From Auxenochlorella pyrenoidosa (taxonomy: Eukaryota; Chlorophyta; Trebouxiophyceae; Chlorellales; Chlorellaceae), in NCBI GenBank assembly GCA_001430745.1, contig KQ482007.1:26832-51390 (forward strand): a DNA stretch of 24,559 bases, read 5' to 3'. Position numbers and translations under genes: made by a program. Of this stretch, positions 1-9,780 are shown one piece after another; the stretch's first letter is position 1, and every line of letters starts with the position of its first letter. The notes under the pieces were generated by a model. That model saw only the letters and a program-made list of their open reading frames with translations, ran no database searches and had not been told where the DNA came from.

Positions 1-155
1 GGGGCTGGCCAGAGCACGCGCACGGTTGCTGTACCTCAGCCATGCCGGCACTCCGCTGCGCGTGCCGCGCAGAAACGCGCCTCGGCCCTGGCCCCCTCCC
101 TGCCCTCATCACCCTGAAATTGGTGCATTTGCCCCCGCAAACGATTCTCCCGCAG

Positions 156-3100
156 GACCGAGGCCGTGCGCGCGCTGGTGGCGCGCGCCGCCGAGGCCTG
201 CTTCCTGCTGCGCGTGCTGTGCGAGCACAACATCGGCCGCCTGGCGCTGCGCCTGGAGGAGGGCTCCCGCTCGCAGCTGCGCGTGCTGCGCTTCAGGTGG
301 GGCGCCGCTCGGGCGGCGGGGGCACGTGGGTGTGAAGGGGCATGCTTGCCACGGGTGGGACGCAGCGAGTGCAGGCAAAGCGAGTGGTGGGCTCAGGGCG
401 GCCGCCCCCCCCCCCCCCGACCCCCATTCTGGCGCGTAGCTCCTGGGCCTGCTTGACAGCGCTGCTTGAGCAGGGGCCAGGGAGGCAAGCAGGAACAGCA
501 AGCGTGCAGTCGCCCTCTGGTTTGCCGAGCTGGCGGGCCCCTGGCCATGCCAGCGCCTCCTGCCCTTGGCCCCCCACTCCACCCAACGCACACAACACAC
601 CCACACATGCACACGCGCGCACGCGCTCTCACACCTGCAGGGAGTGGGTGAGTAGCGAGGACGGCGAAGCGGTGGCCACCCAGCTCATCTCTGTGCTGGT
701 GGCTGAGCACCTGAGCGCAACAGGTGGGCGGGGCCAGAACGGGGCGGGGGCACAGCTGCGGGCAGGGGTGTCGGGCAGCAGTGCCAGCAGCTGTTGAGGA
801 GGTGCTTGGCGGGGGCACGCTCGACAGCGCGCAGCCTGCGCCTGCCGGGCGAAAGTAGCCGTGTCACAGCTTCAGCCGTGTCCCCACAGCCTGCTGTGCC
901 GCGCTGTGGTCCCCCGCAGGCGGTGTGGCGGAAGACCTCGCGGCGGCGCTGCAGCAGGGCTGCGGCTCGTACTTCAAGGCAAGGGCCGCCAAGGGCTGGT
1001 CGGCTCGGTTTCGGGGGGCGGTGCATGCGTTTTCTGCCGCAGCTTTTCCCTGGTGAATGCCCTGTCTTCACCTTCAAAGCAGCTGCCTCCTTGCCTCTGC
1101 CTCCTCGGTTTACCGCCCTGCGCGCCGAACCGGGGTGAGCGTGAGCATGCCCCACCACGTGTCTGACGAGCTGCCTCCTCCCCACTCACCCCACCCCGCC
1201 CCCCCGCAGGAGGACGACAAGCTCTACTACCAGGCATCGGGGCTGCTGCAGCGGGCCGAGGCGGCGGCGGCGACCGGTGAGGCCGCAGCCCTGCCGCCCA
1301 CCCCGCCCAGCTGGGGCAGCAGGCCCGACCGCTCCGGGGCGGCATCGCGCCGAGGATCGTTCTGCTCCTGACGCTGTGGATCGAGCAAGGCAGGGCGCCC
1401 CCCAAAAAACCTGCCCCACCCGCCCGACTGTATTGCCACCGCCCCTGCTGCCCTGGCGCCGCCGCCCCTGTCTGTGCAGCTGACCGAGAGGCGCTGGCGC
1501 GAGAGGCGGTGGCCCTCATGCTGCGCGTGCCGCTGGCTGTTGACCTGGCGCAGGTGTGTTGAGTTGACCCGGGCGCCTCGGCGGCAGGCGGGGCGTGAGC
1601 AGGGGCCGGGGCGCTGCTAGGGTGTCGAGCAGGCACACTCGAGCTACTGAGACATTACAACAACCTTATGTTGAATTACAAGGCAAGAAAGGAAGGAAAT
1701 ACAATGTTGGTGGGCGAGCACCCTTGGGCGTGTCCCCATGCTTGCCTGCCTCCTCCCCCCCGCCTTTCCCCCCTTCAGGTCGTCCCCCAGCTGGCCTACC
1801 TGCGCGCAGTGCAGGCCATCGTGGACCTGCCGCTGCGGGTGAGCCCTGGGGGCTGCACGCCCCCGCCCAGGTGCCTGTTGGGCACTCCGCGAGGGCCCAG
1901 CCCCAAAGATCCCCCTGCCCTGCCGTCTGCATTCCCTCTGCGCCCTCTGTGCCCTGCCCAGCCTCGTTTCCCTGCTCTCTGCCCTGCCCCCTGCCCTGTC
2001 CTCTTTGCTCTGCCCCATGCCCTGCCCTGTGCCCGCGCTCCCCTGCTGCTCCCTCGGGGCCCCACCCTCGGATCCGCTGCCCCACCCTGGATCCAACGCC
2101 CGCCCCCCGCCCGCCCCCCCCCCCCCCGAAAAGCCGCGGCGCTGGACCCGCACAACGTCGCCTCGCAGCCCGGCCCCGAGGGCGAGGCGGCGGCGCAGCG
2201 GCGCAACGAGGTGTGCTACCAGCCTGCCATGGCGGTGCTGCGCCTGCTCATCGACAGGGCAGGTGAGCCGCCCGCCGCCCTGCGCGGCCCACGAGGCCAA
2301 CGGCCCAGCCCATGGGCTGTCTCCTCTTGCACCTTCCATGCGCCGGGCCAAGCTTGTGCGGCCTGAAATAGCCCCCCCCTCAGGCTCTGCTGCGCTGCCT
2401 GCGACCATTCCACCCCGAGACGCAACGTCTTGCCCGCCGCCTGCTGCCAGGCCTGGCGCACTCCCTCCACAGCCGGCCCCTGCCCGCCTGCACTCCCCTC
2501 GCAGCCGCCCCCGCCGCCCTGGAGGCCCTGGGCAAGAGCCTGAGCGACAGCGAGCGCGCCGCCTTTCGGCACCAGCTGCTGGCGCACGCGGCCGCGGCGC
2601 CCGACCCCTGCTGGCACGCCTCGCTCTACCGCACGCTGGTGCAGCTCAGGCGAGCGCCGGGCTTGCCCAGCAGCGTGCCCCACGCGCGGCCGACGCCGCG
2701 CGAGTGGATTTCGCAGCAGGCGGGGTGGCCCGCTCCCTCTGCACGCTCTGCAGGCGACATGCGCATCCTCCCTTAGCACCCTTGCCCCCCTTGCCCCCCC
2801 TCCCTGCAGCGCCGTGAAGGAGCTGCTGTCCCTCGACACACCCCACCTAGAGGGTTACCTCATCCGGGCAGGGGGCCTGCTGGGCGCGGCCAGCGGCTCC
2901 AGCGTGGGCCCGCTGTCGGCCAGCCAGGTGGGGCAGGGGGGCGGCGCTTGCGAGGAGGGTCGGATTGTGGGCCCGCGGTGGGCGGAGGACGCCCGCATGC
3001 CGATTGCGGAGCTTATCCCTGCACCCTTGGTGCGGCGGAGGGCCAGGATCTGGCTGTCGTGCCAGCCTGGCTGGCCAGCGACCTGCTCCGCAGCCCCCCG

Positions 3101-6100
3101 CCCTCCCCCCCTCGCACGCACATGTGCGCGTGCACACACACACACACACACACGTGCGCGCAAACACACTGCCTCACTCGCAGGTGGCGCACGTGGAGGT
3201 GCTGGCGCGCTTCTACATCAGCCGACACGAGTACGCCAAGGCCGCGCAGGTGGGGCGGCGCCGCAGTTGCACACCCTGCATGTACACACCCCGACCGGCG
3301 AGCGGAGCAGCGCCAGCGGCAGCAGCACGCCTGCGTGGCTGCTGGCATGGGCAGGGAGGACGCGATGGTGGAAGTGGGTGCAGACAGGACCCTCTGCCGC
3401 GCCACGCCCAGGGCGTCAACTCTCCTGCGCCATACCCAACCCTTCATGGCCCCCCTCCAACACACACACACACACACCTTCCCCCCCACCCCCACCCCCC
3501 TCCCAGGTGTACGAGCTGCTGGCCGACCGCGCCAGCGGGCCAGGCGAGCAGGCCGTCAGCCTGGAGCGGCGCGAGGAGTACTATCAGGCCGCGGTGCTGC
3601 AGGTGTGTGTGGGGGGGGGCAGGCTGGGCATGCACCAGGAGGTGCTTGCAGCGCTGCGGTTGGTCACGTGTGTGGGAGAGTCCAATCCCGTGCGTAACCT
3701 TGTTTGAACAGGCCTGCGTCCTGCTTTTTGTGCTGCTTGTTCGGTGCCGGCTCGGGCATGCACGCCGGCCCTGCCGGCCCTCCCCAACTCAGGCAGGTCG
3801 GCAGCCGGGCCCCGCCCGCTGGCTGCCGTCCGTTCACGAGTGGGGAAGAGCAAGCCGGGAAAACAATACCCTGGCCGCCCGCCCAACCTGGGCGCGCCGG
3901 GATGCCCTCCCGGCACATCCCTACGCGCTGCTCTGCCATCCTGTGACATGTGCAACCAGCGCTGGTCAGGGGCAGCGCAGCGTGTGGCAGACAGCAAACC
4001 CCTGCCACTGCTTTGCTGCCCCCGACCCGGCACCTGTTGCCCGTGTCGGCCAGGTGCAGAGCAGAGGCTGCGCTGTCAGGGTGGCCTGCTCCCAACCCAC
4101 CCTGGCCCCTGGCCGCATCCCGCCTCAACTGCCCCCCACACCCCCACACCCCCACACCACCCACACACACACACACACACACGGCGTCCCTCTCACTCAC
4201 CCAGGCCAAGTCGTATGGTGATGCCGAGCTGCTTGACCGGCTGGAGAGCAAGGCCCGCATCATGCAGCTGCAGCAGCGGCTGGTGGGGGTGCTGGCGGCG
4301 GCAGGTGAGGCGGCGCCGCGCTCGCGCTGGGCGGCGTGCCGCGCAAGCAGCGCAGACAGCCACCCGTCCGCCTTGCAAGGCGGCGAAGCCCAGCGCTGCA
4401 AGCAGAGCTCTGAGGGCTCTGCGGCTGCCCAACCCCCGACCTCCAACCCACCTGACCCCACCTCCTCCCAACACCCCCCCCACCCCCCACCCCCCCCCAC
4501 CCCGAACCCACCTCAACCCCCACCTCTGCAGCCGCGGCCGCCCAGGACGAGGCGGCGCGCGAGGAGGCGGAGGGGGCAGTCAGCGACCTGCGCGCCGCGC
4601 CCAAGCCGCTCGAGGTGCTGTACAACGACTACGCCATCCCCTCACAGGTGCCGCGCCCGCCACCCTGGTCGGCACGCTGTGCGTTTGCTGTGCGATCCAG
4701 CCGCTCTCGTGGCGCCTGGGCGCGCCGCCTGTTGCGCCGCTGCCATTTGTGCCCACAGGCTGGGCAGCTCAGCGCCGCTTCCTTGCACACTCCCGCCTGC
4801 CCTAAGGAGCCGCTCGCGCGCGCCCCAACCCCCAACCTCAACCCTAACCCCAAGCCCCCTTCCCCCGGCTGCCGCAGAACTGGCGGCTGTGCCTGGAGAT
4901 GGTGCACCTGGCCAATTTTAGCGACCGGCAGTATGTGTGCCAGCTGTGGGACCTGGCGCTCAAAGAGGTGGGCCTGCGGCAGGGTGTGTGTGTGTGTGTG
5001 TGGTGGGTGGGGTGGGGCGGGGTGGTGCGTGGCATCCCAATTTTCATTTGCCTGCATGCGGGCATGAAAGGCACCGATGCGCCAAAACGGGCAGCCAGCT
5101 CAGCGCCACCGACCAGCCCTCCAGCGCTCTGGGCCCCTCAAACTCCCTGCATGCGCATGGAGGGCTTGTGGCAAAAAATACAGCTTTTAAGGCGGCTGGA
5201 CGTGCCTGGCTCTGCCCCCCTGCAGGCGTGGCAGCAGCAGTGGGAGGCCGGCGGGGAGGCGGCAGCAGCGGTGGGTGCGGGCGACGACGCGGCGGCGGCG
5301 GCGGCGCTGGACGAGTGCTGCCAGCTGGCAGAGTCCCTGGGGGAGCAGTTCTACCCCAATGAGAACAGGTGGGCTGGCCCCTGCGCACTGCCCCCCCTGC
5401 TGATGGCCCAAGCTTTGCGTCTGGGACTTCCGCGGCTGCACTGCACAACCGCTGGTGTGCGCAGCCTGCAAGCGTGGGTCGATGCAGCTTGAAGCGAGGG
5501 CTCGAAAACGGGGCACCGCGCCCAGATGTACGGTGCCTGCCGTGCAAGCACTCACCCGGCCCCTCCTGCGTCGCACCCCCTCTGCCCCCCCCCCGCAGCT
5601 TCCCCTCTGCCCACGTGCTCATGCGGCTAGAGCAGGCGGCGGCGGGGACCTGGCCGCTGCACAGCGGGGTGGCGCAGGACAGCGACCGAGTGCTGCTCGC
5701 TATGGTGCGTCCCGCAAGGATTGCTGCACACCGCCCACGGCAGGCGCTGCTGTGGGGCCGGCAGGCCCGTGCTGCCGGCTGCAGCGCTGGCCCGGAGGCT
5801 GCCCAACCCTCCCACGGCCTCCATGCCCGCTGATGTGCAGGCTGGCGCGTGCAAGGGCTCATACGACGCCGTGGTGCGGGTGTACGAGTCGCTGCTCAGG
5901 TGGGCACCCGGCTGCCCGGCCTGCGCCGCTGCCGCCCCTGTCGGCTGTTGCAGCGCAGCGCTGCAGGGGCCGCTGCCACTAGGGCCTATGCATGGTGCGC
6001 TTGCCTGGCTGATTGTGGCTAGCACAAACCGTCCCGCCCCCGCTGCTCCTACCCTCTACACACACGCCCGCAGCGTGCGTGGCGGCGACGAGGCCGGGGA

Positions 6101-6762
6101 CGCGCTGCACGCGCCGGCGCTGCGCCTGCGCCTGCTGCGCTCGCTGGCGGCCGCCATCACTGCTGCCAAGGTGGGGCCAAGCCGGCGCTGGTATGGCACC
6201 CTGCTCGCCCTGTTCTGGGCGCTGCCCGGCCGGCAGTCTGCGCACAGAGGTGCTTTGGGTGCGCTGTGTTCTGCGCTGGCAACGGTCCACCCGTGCCGTG
6301 TCCTGCCTTGGCATCGGCTCAACCGCGCCATGTCCTGCCTTGGCATCGGCTCAACCGCGCCCTGCCCTGGCTGCCCTCCGCAGGACAAGCTGCTGGACCG
6401 GGCGCCAGGCGCGTTTGGCGGCTACCGCGGAGGGCGGCGCGAGGCAGGGCTGCTGGCCGCGGCCTGCGAGGCGTATGCAGGTGGGCTCAGCTGCGTGAAC
6501 GATGGCCCAGGGGGGCCCAGGAGGGCTGCGCCACCGGCAGGCAGCATGGGCTGGAGGTGGTGCACTGGCCCAGGACCGCGCAGGATGTGTGCAGCCCACT
6601 CGGCAACTAACAACCCCCCCGCTGCGCTGCCTGCCCCGCCCTGCAGCCGAGGCGCGGCGCCTGCTCCCAGCCGCGGAAGCCGAGCGTCTGGCTGCCCAGT
6701 TTGAGGCGCTGCAGGCGGCGCTGCAGCCGCTGCTGGGAGGCTTCCGACCAGTGGCCTACTGA
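156..6762 (+). CDS. NUP155: Nucleoporin Nup155/Nup170, C-terminal half (5' partial, 20 exons)
   Basis: This encodes the alpha-helical C-terminal solenoid of Nup155, a scaffold nucleoporin of the inner ring of the nuclear pore complex. Inferred exons are 156-296, 641-723, 920-978, 1210-1276, 1480-1553, 1779-1838, about 2130-2262, 2505-2649, 2810-2927, 3184-3249, 3507-3602, 4205-4304, 4532-4647, 4878-4967, 5226-5368, 5599-5704, 5841-5899, 6074-6170, 6384-6480 and 6647-6762 (TGA 6760-6762). They give about 655 residues; the family is usually near 1,400, so the N-terminal beta-propeller lies off the left edge. Diagnostic blocks in family order are LLRVLCEHNIGRL, GCGSYFKEDDKLYY, LPLRKAAALDPHN, FYISRHEYAKAAQVYELLAD, PLEVLYNDYAIPSQ and MVHLANFSDRQYVCQLW. 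Phases agree across all junctions except the acceptor near 2130. Introns starting at 979 and 2650 use GC donors. Bases 1-155 are intron or the end of an unresolved exon. The identification rests on remembered plant and animal Nup155 sequences and is strong. Confidence 0.92.
589..636 (+). repeat. CA/CG-rich simple tract before a Nup155 acceptor
   Basis: An imperfect CA-rich tract with CG interruptions sits at the 3' end of the Nup155 intron 297-640 and runs almost into the acceptor at 639-640. Confidence 0.8.
1839..2129 (+). repeat. Pyrimidine-rich degenerate CCCTG repeats in a Nup155 intron
   Basis: This intron is dominated by degenerate CCCTGCC and CTCTGCCCC units (about 1908-2048), followed by two similar GGATCC-containing segments and a long C run ending at 2127. 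No AG dinucleotide occurs between about 1962 and 2133. The next in-frame codons resume at 2130 with AAA GCC, encoding K-A of the conserved KAAALDP block. The lack of an acceptor is treated as a separate finding. Confidence 0.65.
3132..3153 (+). repeat. (CA)n microsatellite in a Nup155 intron
   Basis: A nearly pure CA repeat lies about 30 bp upstream of the acceptor at 3182-3183. It is flanked by GTGCGCG on both sides and by a second short CA stretch (AAACACAC) nearer the acceptor. Confidence 0.9.
3460..3477 (+). repeat. (CA)n microsatellite in a Nup155 intron
   Basis: A CA repeat is followed by a C-rich polypyrimidine tract, about 30 bp before the acceptor at 3505-3506. Confidence 0.9.
4136..4182 (+). 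repeat. CCCCCACAC repeats merging into (CA)n in a Nup155 intron
   Basis: Three CCCCCACAC-like units lead into a pure CA repeat (about 4162-4182), ending some 20 bp before the acceptor at 4203-4204. The intron (3603-4204) is the longest in this gene and begins with GTGTGTGTGGGGGG, which is complementary to this tract. Confidence 0.9.
4984..5002 (+). repeat. (GT)n microsatellite next to a Nup155 donor
   Basis: A GT repeat begins 17 bp after the donor at 4968 and continues into G-rich GGTGGGTGGGGTGGGG. It is the complementary counterpart of the CA tracts found near acceptors. Confidence 0.9.
6299..6362 (+). repeat. 32-bp tandem duplication in a Nup155 intron
   Basis: Two adjacent 32-bp units (6299-6330 and 6331-6362), each beginning TGTCCTGCCTTGGCATCGG, differ only at the last base. 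The array ends about 20 bp before the acceptor at 6382-6383, inside intron 6171-6383. Confidence 0.93.
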
Positions 6763-7107
6763 CTTGCAAGGCCGGCAACTGCGCAACTTTGTCACACCCA
6801 ACCGTGCAACTCGTCACACGTTACTGTGCCGACTGCTTGTAATCAAGCTCATCAAGCATAAGAGTGAGTGCCAGACACATCAGGACCACTCTGCGGGCCA
6901 TGGACTGAGGAGGCTGCAAGCTACTCAGCGCAGCACACACAGAACTCGGGCCCTTGCGCCCTCGGCACCGACCAGTGGCCCACAGCAGTCGGCAGCTGAT
7001 GCTGGAGCTGGCATGGACATTCGGCAGCTGTCTTCTGAGCTTTGCTCTCCCTCTTCCATTCTGGGCATCTGCTAGCTTCCAAGGGGGGCTCGCTCAACAG
7101 GGGCGCC
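6763..7107. other. Intergenic: Nup155 3' UTR and upstream region of the Cys-rich gene
   Basis: The interval of 345 bp holds the Nup155 3' UTR with a TGTAA signal and then the presumed promoter and 5' UTR of the next gene. Its base composition is less GC-biased than the exons. No TATA box or convincing ORF was seen on either strand. Confidence 0.6.
6838..6842 (+). terminator. TGTAA polyadenylation signal for Nup155
   Basis: TGTAA, the usual chlorophyte polyadenylation signal, lies 75 bp after the Nup155 stop codon in otherwise non-coding sequence. The pentamer is short, so position and context carry the call. Confidence 0.6.
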
Positions 7108-9238
7108 ATGGCGCTCGCCCCGCTCTCCCGCTTTGCGTGGGTCGCCAGACTTCTCTTCCTCCTTGTGCTCGGCGTGCTGCAAGTCAGGTAAGGATGCGCT
7201 GAGCAGACTGCCATAAAAAGGTGCGCTGCTTGCGCGCGCTGAAGCCCGCTCCGCTTCTCCGGTATGCTTTCAGGCAGAGCAATGGGCTGGAAGACACGAT
7301 CAGCGCCCAAGGTGAGCATTCCAGCCGGCCGCAAGGGGTAGGCAGTGTCCTGGAGCGAGCACTGACACCACCGTCGTACTGTGCCCAACCGCTGCACCGC
7401 CCCCTCTCCGCTCGTGCAGCCGATCCATGTGTGGCTGCAACATGTCCGGTTGGACACTCGTGCATCGTCGAGGTCAGAAAGATCTCCAACATGCAGGGTA
7501 CATCTCTGTGCCGCCCTGTGGTCCTGCTTGAATTAGATCGTGTCACACAGGCACGGTGAGATGCCGATTTCCCCTCTGCGCCCCGAACCCGATCGGCAGG
7601 GCGGCGAGGCGCGCTGCCTGAGCCGCTGCGCGGCGGTGCGCTGTGCAGCAGGCACCACATGCATCATCAACCAGGTGACCAGGCGTGGCGGGACTGCGGG
7701 CAGACATGTCAGCGTGTGCACGCGCGCAGCTAGGACGCCTTGCGGGCGAGCCCCTCCACCCCCACCCCCACCCCACCTGGTCCCCTGCACCTGCGCTGCA
7801 GGAGGGTGCGGCCCCGTGTGTGCCGGTGTGTGAAGCAACCAAGTGCCCACGGGGCACCGTCTGCTCTATGGATGCGGTGAGCCGCTGCCTCCTTCCCTGC
7901 ACCCCAGCTGGAGGGCAAGCCTGCAGAGAGCTAGCAGGGCCTGCAGGCTGCCTGGTGCTCTCCCGTTAGATCTTCCAAACGCCCCTCCAGAGGGGCGTTT
8001 GTGCACCGGCAAGCGTTTGAAGTGCACCGGCAAGTCCGTGGCCTTCAGCAGATGGCTGCCGCGCTTCCGTCCCACCCAGTCCTTCCTTCCGCCACACCTT
8101 CCGCCGTGCAGGACTTGCAGCCCAAGTGCATCAGCGCCTGCGCAACGGTCAAGTGCACTGCCAACACAACCTGCGTCGTCAACCAGGCGAGCTGGGCACG
8201 GGGTGGGCTGTAAGGACAGCACCTGGGATGGGGCGAGCAAGGCCAGCCTGCTTGCTCTTACAGCGACAGAGTCGATGCGTGCGCTCACGTGCACGTGCAG
8301 ATGTGCCGCGCACACAGGACCCCCTGGGCTGACGCGCGCTGCAGGCTGGCCAGACGCGGTGCGTGCCCCTCCCCTGCGCCGACTTCAAGTGTCGCAAGTA
8401 CAAGTACTGCGATGTCGGGGTGGGTGGGCTGGCCTGCTGGCCCCTGCTGGTGGGGATGGCGCCAACCTGCCCTCGCTGCACCTGCCCTGCATCTCAGGGG
8501 CCCACACGGCTCAACCCCTGCAGTGCTGGCCTGCCAGAGAGGCTGCCTGCAGAGCTTTTGCACAAGCCGCCAGCCGCCTGCCCTGCTGCCTGCAGGCCGG
8601 TGCGCCGCGGTGCCTCAACCCCTGCACGGTCAACCCCTGCGCCGCTGGCTACGCCTGCTTCCCTCAGCCCTTCCCCAGCGGGGTGAGTGCAGGCCCTGCC
8701 ACAGGCTCAGCTTGCTCGGTGATTGGGTGCAGACTATTTGCGAGGCGTGCAACGTGTGCCACACAGCCCCAGCAAGCTCGGAAGCTCCCTGCTCCCTCCA
8801 TATCCCGCGCGCCCTCGCCCTGGCATGCCTGCATAAGCGCGACATGCTCCCTCGATGTTTGGCCACAAAGGCTTTGCTCCCCTCTGCCTGCCTGGCTGTG
8901 GCCCCCTCCGTGGCAGAGCTACAGCCGGACCTGCATCAGCAAGTGCCTCCTGCTCACCAAGCGGTGCCCGGCCGGCCAGAAGTGTGTGCTGCAGGTCAGA
9001 CCGGGCCAGTTGCTTGCCACTGATAGGCAGGGGCGTTGCTGCCTGGGCTGCTGGGCTTGCAAGCACCTGCCTTGCAAACGCCTGCTTGCCGAAGTGCCCG
9101 CTTGTTGCGCCTGGTGCTGCAGCAACTGCCAGCTTGTCACCAGCTAAATCAACCTCCGCCCCTCCTGCTGGTGATTGCCATGTGCAGAGTGGACAGCCGG
9201 TGTGCGTGGGCCGCATCCGTGGGCTCCTGCAGGCATGA
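7108..9238 (+). CDS. Secreted cysteine-rich protein with FOLN-like repeat modules (10 exons)
   Basis: Inferred exons are 7108-7187, 7274-7311, 7420-7472, 7600-7674, 7802-7876, 8112-8186, 8345-8419, 8596-8682, 8917-8994 and 9188-9238, giving 228 residues with consistent phases. Exon 1 (MALAPLSRFAWVARLL then LFLLVLGVLQV) is a signal peptide ending at a strong donor, CAG|GTAAGG. Exons 3-9 each carry one cysteine module. The common spacing is C-x3-C-x4-C-x5-C, as in RCLSRCAAVRCAAGTTC and KCISACATVKCTANTTC; exon 3 has three Cys. The pattern resembles the follistatin N-terminal (FOLN) half-module of SPARC and follistatin. Four consecutive exons are exactly 75 bp and phase 0-0, suggesting growth by exon duplication. 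Exon 6 uses a GC donor (GCGAGC at 8187). There is no catalytic domain, so the role is unknown; extracellular or cell-wall disulfide-rich protein is the best inference. The start is the first ATG giving a signal peptide. Confidence 0.8.
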
Positions 9239-9780
9239 CTGCGGCCCGCAGACAGCAGGCAGCCGCTTGCAACGCATGATGCCGCCAACCCTCCCGACAA
9301 GTTTTGATGGCGCTTTTCGTTTACACAAGTTTTGCCGACACCTATTTATTTTGCTCCACTGATGTACTTCGAAGGAATTCCTCCGTGATCCACGCATGCC
9401 GCCCGCCCCCTGAAGACGCGTGCACATGTGCCACAGGTCTGCTGTAAGGCCAGGCACCTCTGGCTGACAGTAGTGCGAGCCTTCTCATTGAACCGCCAAT
9501 CCGCCAAGAGAAAAGGACCGGTAGGCACATCGAGGGCACAGCGGCGGTGAGTCTCACCGTGAGAGATGCGCTGGCGCAGCGGGCGCAGCACAGCGGGGGT
9601 GGCAGGTTTGTCAAGACCAACGCGGCAACCCACTCGACATTTTCTTACGCCTTGGCTCCTATCTTGCATCGAAATTTGCGTCCCGACGCCTGCAAGCCCA
9701 GCCTCTGCCGGCAAGCGACCTCTACGGGCTCAAGCCTTCACCAGGGCGCACCTTCGAGGCTCCCGCGACACCCAAGAGGC
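9239..9780. other. Intergenic: Cys-rich gene 3' UTR and upstream region of the coiled-coil gene
   Basis: The interval of 542 bp contains a TGTAA signal at 9443-9447. The frame of the following gene is open from about 9547 but has no ATG before 9781, so 9547-9780 is taken as 5' UTR. No repeats or RNA genes were seen. Confidence 0.55.
9443..9447 (+). terminator. TGTAA polyadenylation signal for the Cys-rich gene
   Basis: TGTAA lies about 205 bp after the stop at 9236-9238 and before the next gene on the same strand, which is a typical chlorophyte arrangement. Confidence 0.55.

Noticed and set aside
1640..1710. AT-rich island with two TTACA motifs (minus-strand TGTAA)
   Set aside because: It lies within a Nup155 intron and no minus-strand gene ends there.
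1644..2408. A 254-residue minus-strand open frame
   Set aside because: It is antisense to Nup155 exons and C-rich introns, with Gly/Arg/Gln-rich composition and no recognisable motif.
2384..2504. Possible extra Nup155 exon reading ALLRCLRPFHPETQRL
   Set aside because: The acceptor at 2383 puts this frame out of phase with the donor at 2262. The acceptor at 2504 restores the phase and the family alignment, so the segment is called intron.
3664..4500. A 278-residue open frame on the minus strand
   Set aside because: It is antisense to Nup155 exons and CA-rich introns and is low-complexity. Long antisense frames are expected in GC-rich DNA.
4829..4856. Telomere-like CCCTAACCCC tract
   Set aside because: Only one or two degenerate units occur, inside the C-rich polypyrimidine end of a Nup155 intron.
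9547..9780. In-frame extension of the coiled-coil gene upstream of 9781
   Set aside because: It contains no ATG in frame and its predicted residues show no continuity with the protein, so it is treated as 5' UTR.
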